Shown here piece after piece: positions 37,801 through 45,388 of a stretch of 64,000 nucleotides of DNA. The stretch's first letter is position 1; the number at the start of each line of letters is the position of its first letter. Made by a program: the position numbers and the translations under genes. The stretch spans positions 124,001-188,000 of the forward strand of contig CAJTJP010000001.1 of assembly GCA_910576855.1 (NCBI GenBank), in the 5' to 3' direction. This DNA is from Erysipelotrichales bacterium. Lineage in GTDB: Bacteria; Bacillota_I; Bacilli_A; Erysipelotrichales; Erysipelotrichaceae. The notes below the pieces were generated by a model, which was not told the DNA's origin, made no database searches, and saw only the letters and a list, made by a program, of their open reading frames with translations.

Positions 37801-38738
37801 ATGCGGCAAACGGAAGGCTTTTAGAGTGGAAAGAAAACAGTCGCATTTATGCGGCAATCACGCCGGAGGAAAAGGAGGACTTCAGCTTCCTGTTGAGCTT
37901 TTTCAATCGACTGCGCGAACAGAAGGAAAAGGATAAGAAGTGGCTTTTGATCGTACATAATGTCGCAGCACTGCTTGATGCCTGTGAGGAGGCGAATCAA
38001 TGGCTGACACGTCTTGCCCGCGATCACGGCAATAACGGAATCCATATATTATGCAGTGCAATGACGATTACCGATATGCCATCAAGACTGTTTCAGCAGT
38101 TTGAAAATCTGCTTGTATTCCATTTACAGGATGAACAGGAATGCCGCAGCCTTGTACAGACAGCTGTTTCCGGCAGTGTGCAGATGCGTGCCGTTCATAA
38201 GCAGCAGGAGCAGCTGCATACGGTGCAGATTGCGGAAAATGATGAAATCGTTCGCTGTGAGGAAGCATTAGAGCGTCTACCGGTATTAGAAGAGGAAATC
38301 AGCTATACCGCGTTATGCAAGGAAATGGATCAAGGGCTGTTGTTAGGTCGATCCTATCTAACACGAAAGCCGATCGCCCTTCCGATGGAAGGCTGTTGGA
38401 TTATCAGCGGCTATCAGTGGTGCTCGCTCTATGAGCTGCTGCAGAAAACGGCACAAATCAAGCAGTATCCGATTACATTCACTACCGAATTAGAGGAAGC
38501 AAGTCATACAGGGATGTGTATTATCGGCCTGTCCCCGCAAGCTTTGTCGATGAATTTTCATCATCCGAAGCTTCAGGAATGTTCCATGTCTCATCGCATT
38601 TTATGGAGCGGCCAGGGCTTAAATGAATATCGCTATTTATGGAATTTAGACTCCTCGTTTCAAACAAGCAGTCGGCATGATATCTGTTGGATCAATGAGG
38701 AAGCAATTGTAATCAGAGGGATCAGCCGTTATGAATGA
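34824..38738 (+). CDS. essC: EssC-like FtsK/SpoIIIE-type secretion ATPase with FHA domain
   Basis: 1304 residues (EssC is usually nearer 1480). An FHA domain at about 103-172 keeps Arg108, Ser121, His124 and Asn143. Two membrane helices at about 243-266 and 277-297. The first ATPase domain has Walker A GMTGSGKS (about 638-645) and Walker B ADEFAE (about 752-757), with DYKGGGMA between. A second domain (about 930-1130) has LGHDVSS where GxxxxGKT should be, and a third (about 1170-1304) has no P-loop at all. It should sit in the membrane and drive export of the WXG100 proteins and effector encoded downstream. It overlaps its neighbours by 17 and 8 bases. Confidence 0.92.
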   Translation: MLKNTSFVCLGAQRIFDIPLTFEDDETCRWIDPVDHQVYFTLCKQQEQWIFDKGNALGLKPQSLCVNRSYPIRYQNQSCLLYVSENEPLKQQFYYYRIQDEDEIVIGRKKGDIRFDHPLVSAEHVKLIFQNHRCYIEDLASTNGVYVNQKRMIKGELQLGDCIYIMGLQIIIGNDFLAINQKGEKLRIKARLPPFQPVDEPKSVQPVSALSKAKPQPYLAYELESRLLKEPPSAVKQERQPLLYLLGPSLTMSLASGCSSLFMVQNLLANQQPLSMAMPSLVMAGSMLVGSLLWPLLTRRYELRKEQGLNLKREACYEAYLKQESSMLKQQLLQYAQGLKQLYVNAQTAIWPYELGTEALYVCIGIGNKVLKNPYYANEQPLQIETDSPEEKKQAFLKQSLYVREVPLLQHISRLSCFYVSGSYEDQCTYARYLLYHHVLLYAPSDAHVLIAYTESEASWLPRFLPHVFHESGYRFLCSDMQHLPKALMYLHQDQLPVLALSFAASFTEFISQNALDLPMALFAFHKHREDHAIEIHGNQGMWKQRQFNFELISEFSTVMHCLSNTDSNHHSRHFPKQIGFLAMYQAESIKRLQAEKRWYREMYEPSLQAFLGVREDGEILHLDLHERVHGPHGIIAGMTGSGKSELLITLLLSLAVNYHPYVCSFILIDYKGGGMAKALAHLPHLAGVITNLDGAMIERSLTSLHVEVLRRQQLFAQVMESGGYPSMDIDVYQRLYHEHKVTQIVPHLVIAADEFAELKQQEPQFMEQLIRIARIGRSLGIHLILATQKPSGVVDDQIWSNARFHICLKVAEQNDSMDMLKRGEGAKIKAVGRFYLQVGYDEVFIEGQSAYAKLPYDPDHQGLGQSLIKELADDGSVQREWQRAYARQVQSEMNAVIEELNHIAHKHQVAVPHLWVEPLPDKLFSSDLTQGSFGLVDDPENQRQYELSIEDNLCNTLMLGHDVSSLRKAIHAYLSALCVSNHAENYRIVIIDAANGRLLEWKENSRIYAAITPEEKEDFSFLLSFFNRLREQKEKDKKWLLIVHNVAALLDACEEANQWLTRLARDHGNNGIHILCSAMTITDMPSRLFQQFENLLVFHLQDEQECRSLVQTAVSGSVQMRAVHKQQEQLHTVQIAENDEIVRCEEALERLPVLEEEISYTALCKEMDQGLLLGRSYLTRKPIALPMEGCWIISGYQWCSLYELLQKTAQIKQYPITFTTELEEASHTGMCIIGLSPQALSMNFHHPKLQECSMSHRILWSGQGLNEYRYLWNLDSSFQTSSRHDICWINEEAIVIRGISRYE

Positions 38739-38985
38739 CAAAATCTTGTTGACGATTATTGCACCATCGGTACAGCTTTCAATGGATGTAGCAGTTGCGC
38801 CGATTATCAGCGGTGATGAATTATGCCGCATTTGTGCACGATGGATAGAAGAAAAGAGTCAAAAGCGCTATATCGCATATTCGGGAAGCATATTGCTTCG
38901 TAAACGAACACAGAGCGTTTTTATTGGTACTCAAACTTTGAGTGTGAGAAATGTTGAAAATAACGAAATATTCTATTTGTTCTAA
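38731..38985 (+). CDS. EsaB/YukD-like ubiquitin-fold protein
   Basis: 84 residues, start ATG 38731 inside the last codons of essC. Length, position and pattern (ILLTIIAPSVQLSMDVAVAP at the start, ending NVENNEIFYLF) fit EsaB/YukD, a small ubiquitin-like cytoplasmic component of type VIIb systems. Sequence similarity is weak by eye. The short AGAGGG site is 12 bases from the start, so translation is probably coupled to essC. Confidence 0.65.
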   Translation: MNDKILLTIIAPSVQLSMDVAVAPIISGDELCRICARWIEEKSQKRYIAYSGSILLRKRTQSVFIGTQTLSVRNVENNEIFYLF

Positions 38986-39001
38986 AGGAGGAAAAAAGAA
39001 C

Positions 39002-39304
39002 ATGAGTATTAAAATCAGTGTAGAACCACAGGCATTGGACAGCAGTGCCGCTAAAATTGAGGAACAATGTACCGCCTATGAACGCAGCTATCGCAATTTA
39101 TACCAATGCGTAGATGAAATGCGTGCCGGATGGCAGGGAAAGGACAATCTCGCTTATACGACACAGCTTCGCGGCTTTGAGCAGGATTTTGTGCAAATGA
39201 TGCGCTTGATGCGCAATTATGCGCAGTTTTTACGCAGCTCGGCACAGGCATATCGCAACACACAAGAGGATCGTGCAGCGAAGGCACGAACTCTGACAAA
39301 TTAA
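39002..39304 (+). CDS. WXG100-family protein 1
   Basis: 100 residues. The start is ATG 39002, with AAAGGAGG 10 bases upstream; the longer frame from 38951 is not supported. Helix-turn-helix hairpin with WQG at the turn (MRAGWQGKDNLAY), the hallmark of EsxA/EsxB-like proteins. No exact YxxxD/E tail signal; the end reads YRNTQED. A likely secreted substrate and dimer partner of the next protein. Confidence 0.9.
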   Translation: MSIKISVEPQALDSSAAKIEEQCTAYERSYRNLYQCVDEMRAGWQGKDNLAYTTQLRGFEQDFVQMMRLMRNYAQFLRSSAQAYRNTQEDRAAKARTLTN

Positions 39305-39317
39305 GGAGGAATCAAGC

Positions 39318-39614
39318 ATGGAAGCAATTATGATATCACTGGCAGAAGTCAGTAAAACATCGGCACAGGTTCGCAGATTAAACAGTGAGCTGATGCAGGA
39401 ATTAATGGAAATGAAGCGCGTTATGAACGCATTGGCCTCTAATTGGCAAAGTCCGGCAGCCGAAACGATTCGCTCACGCTTTAACGGTATGATGCCTATT
39501 TTTGAGAATTACCGTGATATTATTGAAAATTACGCTAAGTTCTTGGATCAGACAGTTGCCGGCTATGAAGCGACCGAGAACAATATTCAGCAGAGTGCCG
39601 CTTCATTCCAATAG
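39318..39614 (+). CDS. WXG100-family protein 2 (WQS variant)
   Basis: 98 residues with AAGGAGG upstream. Two long helices joined at ASNWQSPAAE, where WQS replaces WXG. The C-terminal helix carries YEATE, fitting the YxxxE export motif. It lies 13 bases after WXG100 protein 1, consistent with a heterodimer encoded by adjacent genes. Confidence 0.88.
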   Translation: MEAIMISLAEVSKTSAQVRRLNSELMQELMEMKRVMNALASNWQSPAAETIRSRFNGMMPIFENYRDIIENYAKFLDQTVAGYEATENNIQQSAASFQ

Positions 39615-39626
39615 TGAGGCAGTGCT

Positions 39627-39875
39627 ATGAGTGCAGCATCATATGAGCAGCTACGACGTCAGCAAGTAAATGTAAGCAATGCCGCTGCAGCCTTCTATGA
39701 AGCACGAAAAGCGCTGATTGCGTATCGCAGTGTTCTGCAGAATAATTATCATGCGAAGGAAGCGCAGGCGCTTATGAATGCCTGCAGTACTTGTATTGAT
39801 AAGCTGCAGCGCATGATCAACGGCTGTAACGGCTTAAAAGATCAGCTAATATATGCTGAACGGATGGAATTATGA
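39627..39875 (+). CDS. Small helical type VII partner protein
   Basis: 82 residues. An all-helical hairpin rich in Ala/Gln with two Cys, no WXG motif. It lies between the WXG100 pair and the candidate effector, whose start codon overlaps its stop (ATGA). In type VIIb loci, small helical proteins at this place act as targeting partners or chaperones for LXG effectors. That role is inferred from position. Confidence 0.7.
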   Translation: MSAASYEQLRRQQVNVSNAAAAFYEARKALIAYRSVLQNNYHAKEAQALMNACSTCIDKLQRMINGCNGLKDQLIYAERMEL

Positions 39876-40897
39876 GGTCGCTGTGTATTTCGGTAGATCG
39901 TTTGGCTTATCCGTTTGCGGAGCATATTAGGGCTTCGCAGAATATGAATACAGCCATACGTTCTCTGCAGAATGTCCAATACAGTCTTTACGGAACTAAC
40001 TACCCGTTGAGTATGAAGGCTGCAGGTTTAATGAATGAAGCACTGCGATTGAAAAACAGCTTAGATGCGCTGAATCACTATGTCGTACAAAGTGCCGATA
40101 TTTATCGTTCATTAGAAATGCGTTTAACGAAATCTGCCGGTTTAATTAACGGTAAAAAGCCTTCAACAGACGATTTCAACGATTTGACCAATCGTGTAGA
40201 GGATGCGTTTGCGCTTTGGAAGAAGCAGTTGGAATGGCTCAAGCCTTCGCAAACCGGTAAAAGTGAAGCAGTCAATCGAGCGGAATGGTATGCAGAATTC
40301 TTTGACGGCTATTATGAAACGATAGCCAGCGGATTTCGACCCGGTTCTATATTCTCATTATTATCTGAAGGGATAAAATATCGACTTGAAGGAGCGCTTC
40401 ATCTTGCACATGTCGGTGTGATGAAGCATTACAATGCAAATCTTCATGCTTCGGCAGAAGTCGGTGTCGGTAATGCGGAAGTTTCAGGAAAAGTGAAAGG
40501 CGTTATATTTGATGATGACGGATTAAATCCGACATTAAAGGCAGAGGGCGATGTAACGGTATCTGCCATTCAAGCGAAGGTAATCGGTGTATTGAAAAAC
40601 GATTTTATAAAAAATACCTTAACATTACAGGGTGATGTAGGAGTAGCATCAGCCAGCGGAAAAGCTGTAATCAGTAAAGATGAAATCACCGTAAAGGGTG
40701 AGGTGAAAGCATCAGCAGCACGTGCCAGTGCCGAAAATACCTTTGAATTTTTAGGCCTTAAGTTTTCATTAGGTGCATCCGCAGAGGTCGGTATAGGAGT
40801 CGGCGGAGGCTTTTCATCAACAAGCAACTCGTTTGAAATGGGCGCCAGTCTGTCATTGATAGCCGGATTAGGCGCAAACATAAAAATTGAATGGTAA
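39872..40897 (+). CDS. Candidate type VII effector with glycine/alanine-rich beta C-terminus
   Basis: 341 residues. Residues 1-150 are helical and resemble the N-terminal targeting domain of LXG-type substrates, without a clean LXG. Residues about 190-341 consist of alternating short strands, including SAEVGVGNAEVSGKVKG, VGVASASGKAVISKDE and a very Gly-rich end (EVGIGVGGGFSS, GLGANIKIEW). Such Gly/Ala-rich tails occur in membrane-active effectors of type VII systems, and similar strand repeats in polymorphic toxins. The substrate is unknown and no catalytic site is seen. It is followed by a DUF4176 gene, a family often found in effector cassettes. Confidence 0.65.
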   Translation: MRSLCISVDRLAYPFAEHIRASQNMNTAIRSLQNVQYSLYGTNYPLSMKAAGLMNEALRLKNSLDALNHYVVQSADIYRSLEMRLTKSAGLINGKKPSTDDFNDLTNRVEDAFALWKKQLEWLKPSQTGKSEAVNRAEWYAEFFDGYYETIASGFRPGSIFSLLSEGIKYRLEGALHLAHVGVMKHYNANLHASAEVGVGNAEVSGKVKGVIFDDDGLNPTLKAEGDVTVSAIQAKVIGVLKNDFIKNTLTLQGDVGVASASGKAVISKDEITVKGEVKASAARASAENTFEFLGLKFSLGASAEVGIGVGGGFSSTSNSFEMGASLSLIAGLGANIKIEW

Positions 40898-40953
40898 AGG
40901 GATTGACATGAACAGACAGTTTGCGTTATCCTATAACAGAAAGGACAATGATA

Positions 40954-41229
40954 ATGAAAAAAGAATTTTACCCTTTAGGGAGTGTTGTACGTTTAAAAAA
41001 CGGAACGAAGCGCATTATGATCTGCGGTCGTTTACAGATGCGTCAAAGTGATCAAAAAATATTTGATTATTGCGCATGCTACTATCCTGAGGGAATTTTA
41101 GATCCCGAAGAATTATTCCTTTTCCAACATGAGGACATTGAAGAATTATGTTTCAAGGGTTTCCGGGATCAGGAGGAGGAAAGAGTTCTGCAGTATATAC
41201 AAAAGCGCTGTGAGGAATTAAAGCTGTAG
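40954..41229 (+). CDS. DUF4176-family protein of the effector cassette
   Basis: 91 residues from ATG 40954, chosen for the AAGGA site 8 bases upstream. YPLGSVVRLKNGTKRIMICGR near the start and the CACYYPEGILDPEELFLFQHEDI block fit DUF4176, recurrent next to WXG100/LXG genes. No signal or membrane helix. May be an immunity or accessory protein for the effector in front. A terminator follows directly. Confidence 0.78.
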   Translation: MKKEFYPLGSVVRLKNGTKRIMICGRLQMRQSDQKIFDYCACYYPEGILDPEELFLFQHEDIEELCFKGFRDQEEERVLQYIQKRCEELKL

Positions 41230-41237
41230 CGCAACAG

Positions 41238-41265
41238 GGGATCACTTCGGTGGTTCCTTTCTTTT
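41238..41265 (+). terminator. Intrinsic terminator ending the type VII operon
   Basis: An eight-pair stem GGGATCAC/GTGGTTCC closed by a C(TTCG)G tetraloop, then TTTCTTTTT. It lies just before the ribosome-binding site of the next gene. Confidence 0.75.
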
Positions 41266-41279
41266 TAAGGAGAATGATT

Positions 41280-41885
41280 ATGGATGAGCTGACAAAAATG
41301 AAAAACGGATATCTTTACAATGCTTCGGCGGCAGAGCTTATCGAGGCAAGAAAAAGATGCAAGGATTTATTGTATGAATATAATCAATTATTGCCGAGTC
41401 AAACAAACAAGCGGCGGGAGCTGTTAAGAACGCTGATTCACACAAACGGTAATTTTCAAATTGAATCGAATTTTTATTGTGATTATGGGTTTCATATTAC
41501 GATCGGTAATGATTTTTATGCGAATCACGGCTGTGTGATGTTGGATTGTGCCGAGATCATAATCGGCGATCGAGTGCTGATCGGACCGAATGTAGGTATT
41601 TTTACGGCTGCTCACCCTCTTGATGTCGAATATCGTAAACAGGGCTTGGAATACGCACTGCCGATTATCATTGAGGATGATGTTTGGATCGGCGGAAACA
41701 CAACGATCAATCCCGGGGTAACGATACACAAGGGAGCGGTGATCGGCAGCGGCAGTGTCATCACCAAGGATGTAGCCGAATATGCAATCGCTGTCGGAAA
41801 TCCGGCCAAGATCATCAGAAGACTGAGTGAAGCAGATAAACGAAAGGATGCATTGCGTTTTTATACCAATAACAGGCATAATTAG
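41280..41885 (+). CDS. Maltose/galactoside O-acetyltransferase-like hexapeptide transferase
   Basis: 201 residues. Start ATG 41280, with AAGGAG 7 bases upstream. The N-terminal Mac domain (MKNGYLYNASAAELIEAR) precedes a left-handed beta-helix of hexapeptide repeats (IGDRVLIGPNVGI, IEDDVWIGGNTTINPG, IGSGSVIT) with the catalytic His region (FTAAHPLD). It transfers acetyl from acetyl-CoA to a sugar hydroxyl, as in Maa/LacA/NodL. Substrate not determined. It follows the type VII terminator and probably belongs to no operon. Confidence 0.92.
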   Translation: MDELTKMKNGYLYNASAAELIEARKRCKDLLYEYNQLLPSQTNKRRELLRTLIHTNGNFQIESNFYCDYGFHITIGNDFYANHGCVMLDCAEIIIGDRVLIGPNVGIFTAAHPLDVEYRKQGLEYALPIIIEDDVWIGGNTTINPGVTIHKGAVIGSGSVITKDVAEYAIAVGNPAKIIRRLSEADKRKDALRFYTNNRHN

Positions 41886-41951
41886 CGCTTATATGTTTCA
41901 TTATCACTGTAAATATGATAAAATAAATTTAGTATTAGGAGTTGATATGGA

Positions 41952-43163
41952 ATGAATTTTATTTACATTTCACCGCAATTTCCCCGTACCTATTGGAATT
42001 TCTGCGATCGCCTGAAAAGAAACGGCGTCAGAGTGTTGGGAATCGGTGATACTGCATATGAGCAGCTTTCCAATGAAACACGAACGGCATTAGATGAATA
42101 CTATTATGTCAATGATATGGAAAGCTATGATGAAATGCTGAGAGCGGTAGCTTATTTTACCTTCAAGTACGGTAAAATAGATTGGTTGGAATCCAACAAT
42201 GAATATTGGATGAATCAGGATGCACGCCTGCGTGAGGATTTTCATATCACAAGCGGATATTGCGGAGAAGAAGCGAAAAATATTCAACATAAATCTAAAA
42301 TGAAAGCATATTATGAAAAAGCCGGGATCAAGACAGCACGATGGCATCTTGTCTCTACTTTAAGGGAAGGCAAGGACTTTGTGAAAAAGGTCGGCTATCC
42401 GCTGATAGTGAAACCGGATATCGGTGTAGGGGCCAATGCTACCTATAAAATATCAAATGAGGAACAGCTGATTAACTTCTACGCTCATTTGCCGAAAACA
42501 CAGTATATCATGGAGGAATATGTCCCCGGATATATTTGTTCCTTCGACGGCGTTGCGAATTCCGAAAAGGAAATACTGTTTTGTACAAGTCACGTATTTC
42601 CCACTCCGATTATGGAAATCGTTCAGGCAAAGGATCATCTTGTCTACTACAGTCAGCGTGAATTGCCGCAGGATTTGACGGAAATCGGGCAAAGGGCCGT
42701 AGAAGCATTCCCTTGTGAGCGCCGCTTTTTCCATTTTGAATTCTTTCGAATGCTGGAGGATAAGAAGGGGCTCGGCAAGGCAGGCGATTTGATCGGCTTA
42801 GAGGTCAATATGAGGCCGCCGGGCGGCTATACACCAGATATGATGAATTATGCGAACAGTCTTGATGTTTATCAAGTATGGGCGGATATGGTATGCGGCG
42901 ATCATACGAATATCGATACATCGAAGCGACCGTATATTTGTGTATTTGCATCACGTCGCGATACGCATATTTATCGTCACTCACATCAGGAAATTATGAA
43001 TATTTATCGTGATTTTATCGTTATGGAAGAGCGTATGCCGGAAATATTATCAGATGCGATGGGAAATCAAATGTATACAGCATGCTTTAAAACAATGGAC
43101 GAGGTAAAGGCCTTTGTTAACTTTATTCAAGAAGAAGCAGGAGGAAGCGCAAATGAAGGTTGA
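41952..43163 (+). CDS. ATP-grasp domain carboxylate ligase-like protein
   Basis: 403 residues. AGGAG lies 9 bases before ATG 41952. A pre-ATP-grasp Rossmann-like part (1-110), then the ATP-grasp fold: KVGYPLIVKPDIGVGANATY, IMEEYVPGYICSFDGV and a metal-binding end GLEVNMRPPGGYTPDMMNY. Such enzymes join a carboxylate to an amine or thiol with ATP. A weak extended minus-10 (TGATAAAAT, about 41917-41925) is upstream. The last 11 bases overlap the esterase gene, so the two products likely act on one pathway; substrate unknown. Confidence 0.85.
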   Translation: MNFIYISPQFPRTYWNFCDRLKRNGVRVLGIGDTAYEQLSNETRTALDEYYYVNDMESYDEMLRAVAYFTFKYGKIDWLESNNEYWMNQDARLREDFHITSGYCGEEAKNIQHKSKMKAYYEKAGIKTARWHLVSTLREGKDFVKKVGYPLIVKPDIGVGANATYKISNEEQLINFYAHLPKTQYIMEEYVPGYICSFDGVANSEKEILFCTSHVFPTPIMEIVQAKDHLVYYSQRELPQDLTEIGQRAVEAFPCERRFFHFEFFRMLEDKKGLGKAGDLIGLEVNMRPPGGYTPDMMNYANSLDVYQVWADMVCGDHTNIDTSKRPYICVFASRRDTHIYRHSHQEIMNIYRDFIVMEERMPEILSDAMGNQMYTACFKTMDEVKAFVNFIQEEAGGSANEG

Positions 43164-43902
43164 ATATTATAAAGAGTTTTCACATGAACTGAATCGTGAT
43201 ATGGAATTCAAGGTATTCGGACATGCCGGCAAGCCATGCTTGGTATTTCCTCCGCAGGACGGACGGTTTTATGATTATGAAAATTTCGGTATGATTGAAG
43301 CCGCAAGAGAATATATCGATGCCGGAAAAATTCAAATGTTTTGTTGTGATTCTATTGATGCGGAAACCTTCAGTAAGCAGGACGGCGATCCGAAGGAGCG
43401 CTCTGCCTTACAGGAGCGTTGGTTCCAATATATCGTTAATGAATTAGTACCGCGTATTTATCAAATCAGTCAATATGAGCATACGGAAACAAAGGGAATT
43501 ATCGCAACCGGATGCAGTATGGGCGGTTATCATGCGACCAATGCCTTCCTGCGCCGTCCCGATATTTTCGATTGTTTGCTGTCACACAGCGGGATTTTTG
43601 AAGCAAGCTATTTCTTTCAAGATTATCAGGATGAATTGTTGTATCATAATTCACCGCTTAATTATTTTGCCGATATGCCTAAGGATCATCCTAATATGGA
43701 GCTATATCGCAAGGCTGAAATCATATTCTGCTGCGGGCGCGGTGCATGGGAACAGGATATGGTTGATTCCCTGCATAAAATGGAAGCAGTCTTAGCTGAT
43801 AAGGAAATCGATGCATGGATTGATTACTGGGGCTATGATGTTGCGCATGATTGGTATTGGTGGAAAAAACAGCTCGTTTATTTTCTGCAATTTATTCTTT
43901 AA
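43153..43902 (+). CDS. Esterase-family alpha/beta hydrolase
   Basis: 249 residues from ATG 43153, with AGGAGG upstream. Nucleophile motif GCSMGG (about 122-127) preceded by a strand; candidate acid and base residues lie in the last third (CGRGAWEQDM, YDVAHDWYWW with the likely His). It resembles the putative esterase family of FrmB/Fes type. Overlap with the ATP-grasp gene indicates coupling. Cytoplasmic, no signal peptide. Confidence 0.85.
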   Translation: MKVEYYKEFSHELNRDMEFKVFGHAGKPCLVFPPQDGRFYDYENFGMIEAAREYIDAGKIQMFCCDSIDAETFSKQDGDPKERSALQERWFQYIVNELVPRIYQISQYEHTETKGIIATGCSMGGYHATNAFLRRPDIFDCLLSHSGIFEASYFFQDYQDELLYHNSPLNYFADMPKDHPNMELYRKAEIIFCCGRGAWEQDMVDSLHKMEAVLADKEIDAWIDYWGYDVAHDWYWWKKQLVYFLQFIL

Positions 43903-43906
43903 GAAA

Positions 43907-43944
43907 AGAAAAGCACTGTGCGAAAACACAGCGCTTTTCTTTTT
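43907..43944 (+). terminator. Intrinsic terminator after the esterase
   Basis: AAAAGCACTGTG pairs with CACAGCGCTTTT (one mismatch), followed by Ts. Confidence 0.8.
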
Positions 43945-44077
43945 AAGGGATAGAAAAATTGTATGAATTATCATTAGGGAGAATGACTACATACAAGCTA
44001 AGCATTCGGGAAGTTCGCTTAGCTCACTATTATAATAACGGATATCATAAGCAGAAATTTGTTGAAATTTTGTTAAA

Positions 44078-44090
44078 GTATGTGAAAAAC
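44078..44090. repeat. Target-site duplication, left copy
   Basis: GTATGTGAAAAAC, repeated exactly at 45389-45401, directly flanking the IS30 element. Confidence 0.7.
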
Positions 44091-44115
44091 CCTGAATTGC
44101 AAGTAGAAACTGGAA

Positions 44116-45255
44116 TTAAAGATAGAAATTAATATCAGGGTTAGGCAAAAGCGAAGAAAGTTCACGTTTAAAGAGGAGAGAAGAAGGCAGATAGCCAAGA
44201 ATTTTCCTCTTTTTATCATTGATTTTGAAGTTGATATCCTTCAGGAAATCGCGATCAAGCAAGTTAATATCCGTACCCTTCTTAATAAAGTAACGGACAA
44301 GACCATTACAATTCTCATTACTGCCTCTTTCATAAGAGCGATAAGGGTGTGCAAAGTATACAGTGGTACGCTTTAGCTTAGAACCCGGTTTTCGTTCAAT
44401 GTCTTTATAACGAGCAAATTCACTGCCATTGTCAAAGGTAATGGATTTGAAAATGTCAGGGAAAGCATCGCCAAAGAGTTTGTTTAGTTGATTGATTTTC
44501 ATATAGACCTGCTTGGCAGATTTGTTTTTTATGGGAATCATATAATAGAATCTTGTTTTACGCTCAATGAGAGTAAGCAGAGCGCCATTACGACCGTCGC
44601 GAGGTCCGCTGACAAGATCGCCCTCCCAATGACCGAATACAAGTCTGTCATTGATATAGGATGGGCGCTCATCGATGGAGGTGCCTTTTTGACATTTAGG
44701 GATATAGGTCTTATCGTTAGGCGTTTTCTTGCGTTGAACGGTTCTGGGAAGGTCAATGGGCTTAATTTTAATGAGTCCGGCATGAACATAGTTATAAAAG
44801 GTTTTTGTAGAGACAGTAGTCAAACCGTCGATGAGATGCGGACGGTTGAGAACCAGATCATGAATCGTTTCGTCGATGGAAGAAAGGGGATTTAAGAGAA
44901 TTTCATCAGAGACGATGTCAATGAAGGCGGAGGCCTTAGCGAGCTTAGAAGCATTAGAAGGCTTGTTCGCCTTATTACGTTTATGAAAAGCAGCAGAGGC
45001 AGAGAGTTCAGAGGATGGTCGCAGATAAGTATCCAAAACAGTGATGGAAGCATCCTTAAGGATATCATAAACAGTAGAGACAGAGGCACCGACATGACGA
45101 GCGAGATTACGAATCAAAGCAGTACGACCTGTATTACGACGTTTAGAAGGATGAGCAGCATCATGTTTAGTAACTTCACGAATAATGTATTCATAATGCT
45201 CGAAAGAAAGTCTTTTAAATTTAGGTGAAGGTGTGATAGAATAGAAAGTGTCCAT
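44116..45255 (-). CDS. IS30-family transposase
   Basis: 379 residues, AAGGAG before the ATG. N-terminal helix-turn-helix DNA-binding part (ARHVGASVSTVYDIL), then the DDE catalytic core: GHWEGDLVSG (first Asp), ITFDNGSEFA (second Asp) and RGSNENCNGLVRYF (Glu). Full length and apparently intact, so the element may be active. Confidence 0.95.
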   Translation of the reverse strand: MDTFYSITPSPKFKRLSFEHYEYIIREVTKHDAAHPSKRRNTGRTALIRNLARHVGASVSTVYDILKDASITVLDTYLRPSSELSASAAFHKRNKANKPSNASKLAKASAFIDIVSDEILLNPLSSIDETIHDLVLNRPHLIDGLTTVSTKTFYNYVHAGLIKIKPIDLPRTVQRKKTPNDKTYIPKCQKGTSIDERPSYINDRLVFGHWEGDLVSGPRDGRNGALLTLIERKTRFYYMIPIKNKSAKQVYMKINQLNKLFGDAFPDIFKSITFDNGSEFARYKDIERKPGSKLKRTTVYFAHPYRSYERGSNENCNGLVRYFIKKGTDINLLDRDFLKDINFKINDKKRKILGYLPSSLLFKRELSSLLPNPDINFYL

Positions 45256-45321
45256 AGATAGTCTCCTTTATTAATTTTGTGGTGATATTAATAATACTAT
45301 CTTTGGACTTTTTTTGCGACA

Positions 45322-45359
45322 GGATATGAACAATTGGTTATAACCAATTGTTCATATCC
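45322..45359. repeat. 38-base perfect palindrome inside the right end of the IS
   Basis: Bases 45322-45340 are the exact reverse complement of 45341-45359 with no loop. It lies between the right terminal repeat and the transposase promoter region, where it could block transcription entering from outside or form a cruciform. Confidence 0.85.
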
Positions 45360-45388
45360 ATAATTCCAACTTCATTTTACAACTCACG

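Larger units (their letters stand above)
44091..45388 (-). mobile_element. IS30-family insertion sequence (1298 bases)
   Basis: One transposase gene between imperfect inverted ends: left CCTGAATTGCAAG..GGAATTA (44091-44119) and the complement of the right end CGTGAGTTGTAAA..GGAATTA (45360-45388), about two thirds identical over 28 bases. Flanked by a 13-base direct repeat. It lies between the esterase terminator and the promoter of the phosphatidyltransferase gene and breaks no recognisable gene. Confidence 0.85.

Noticed and set aside
38951..39001. N-terminal extension of WXG100 protein 1
   Set aside because: It starts at a TTG inside the EsaB-like gene without a site, while AAAGGAGG precedes the ATG at 39002 and gives the usual length of 100 residues.
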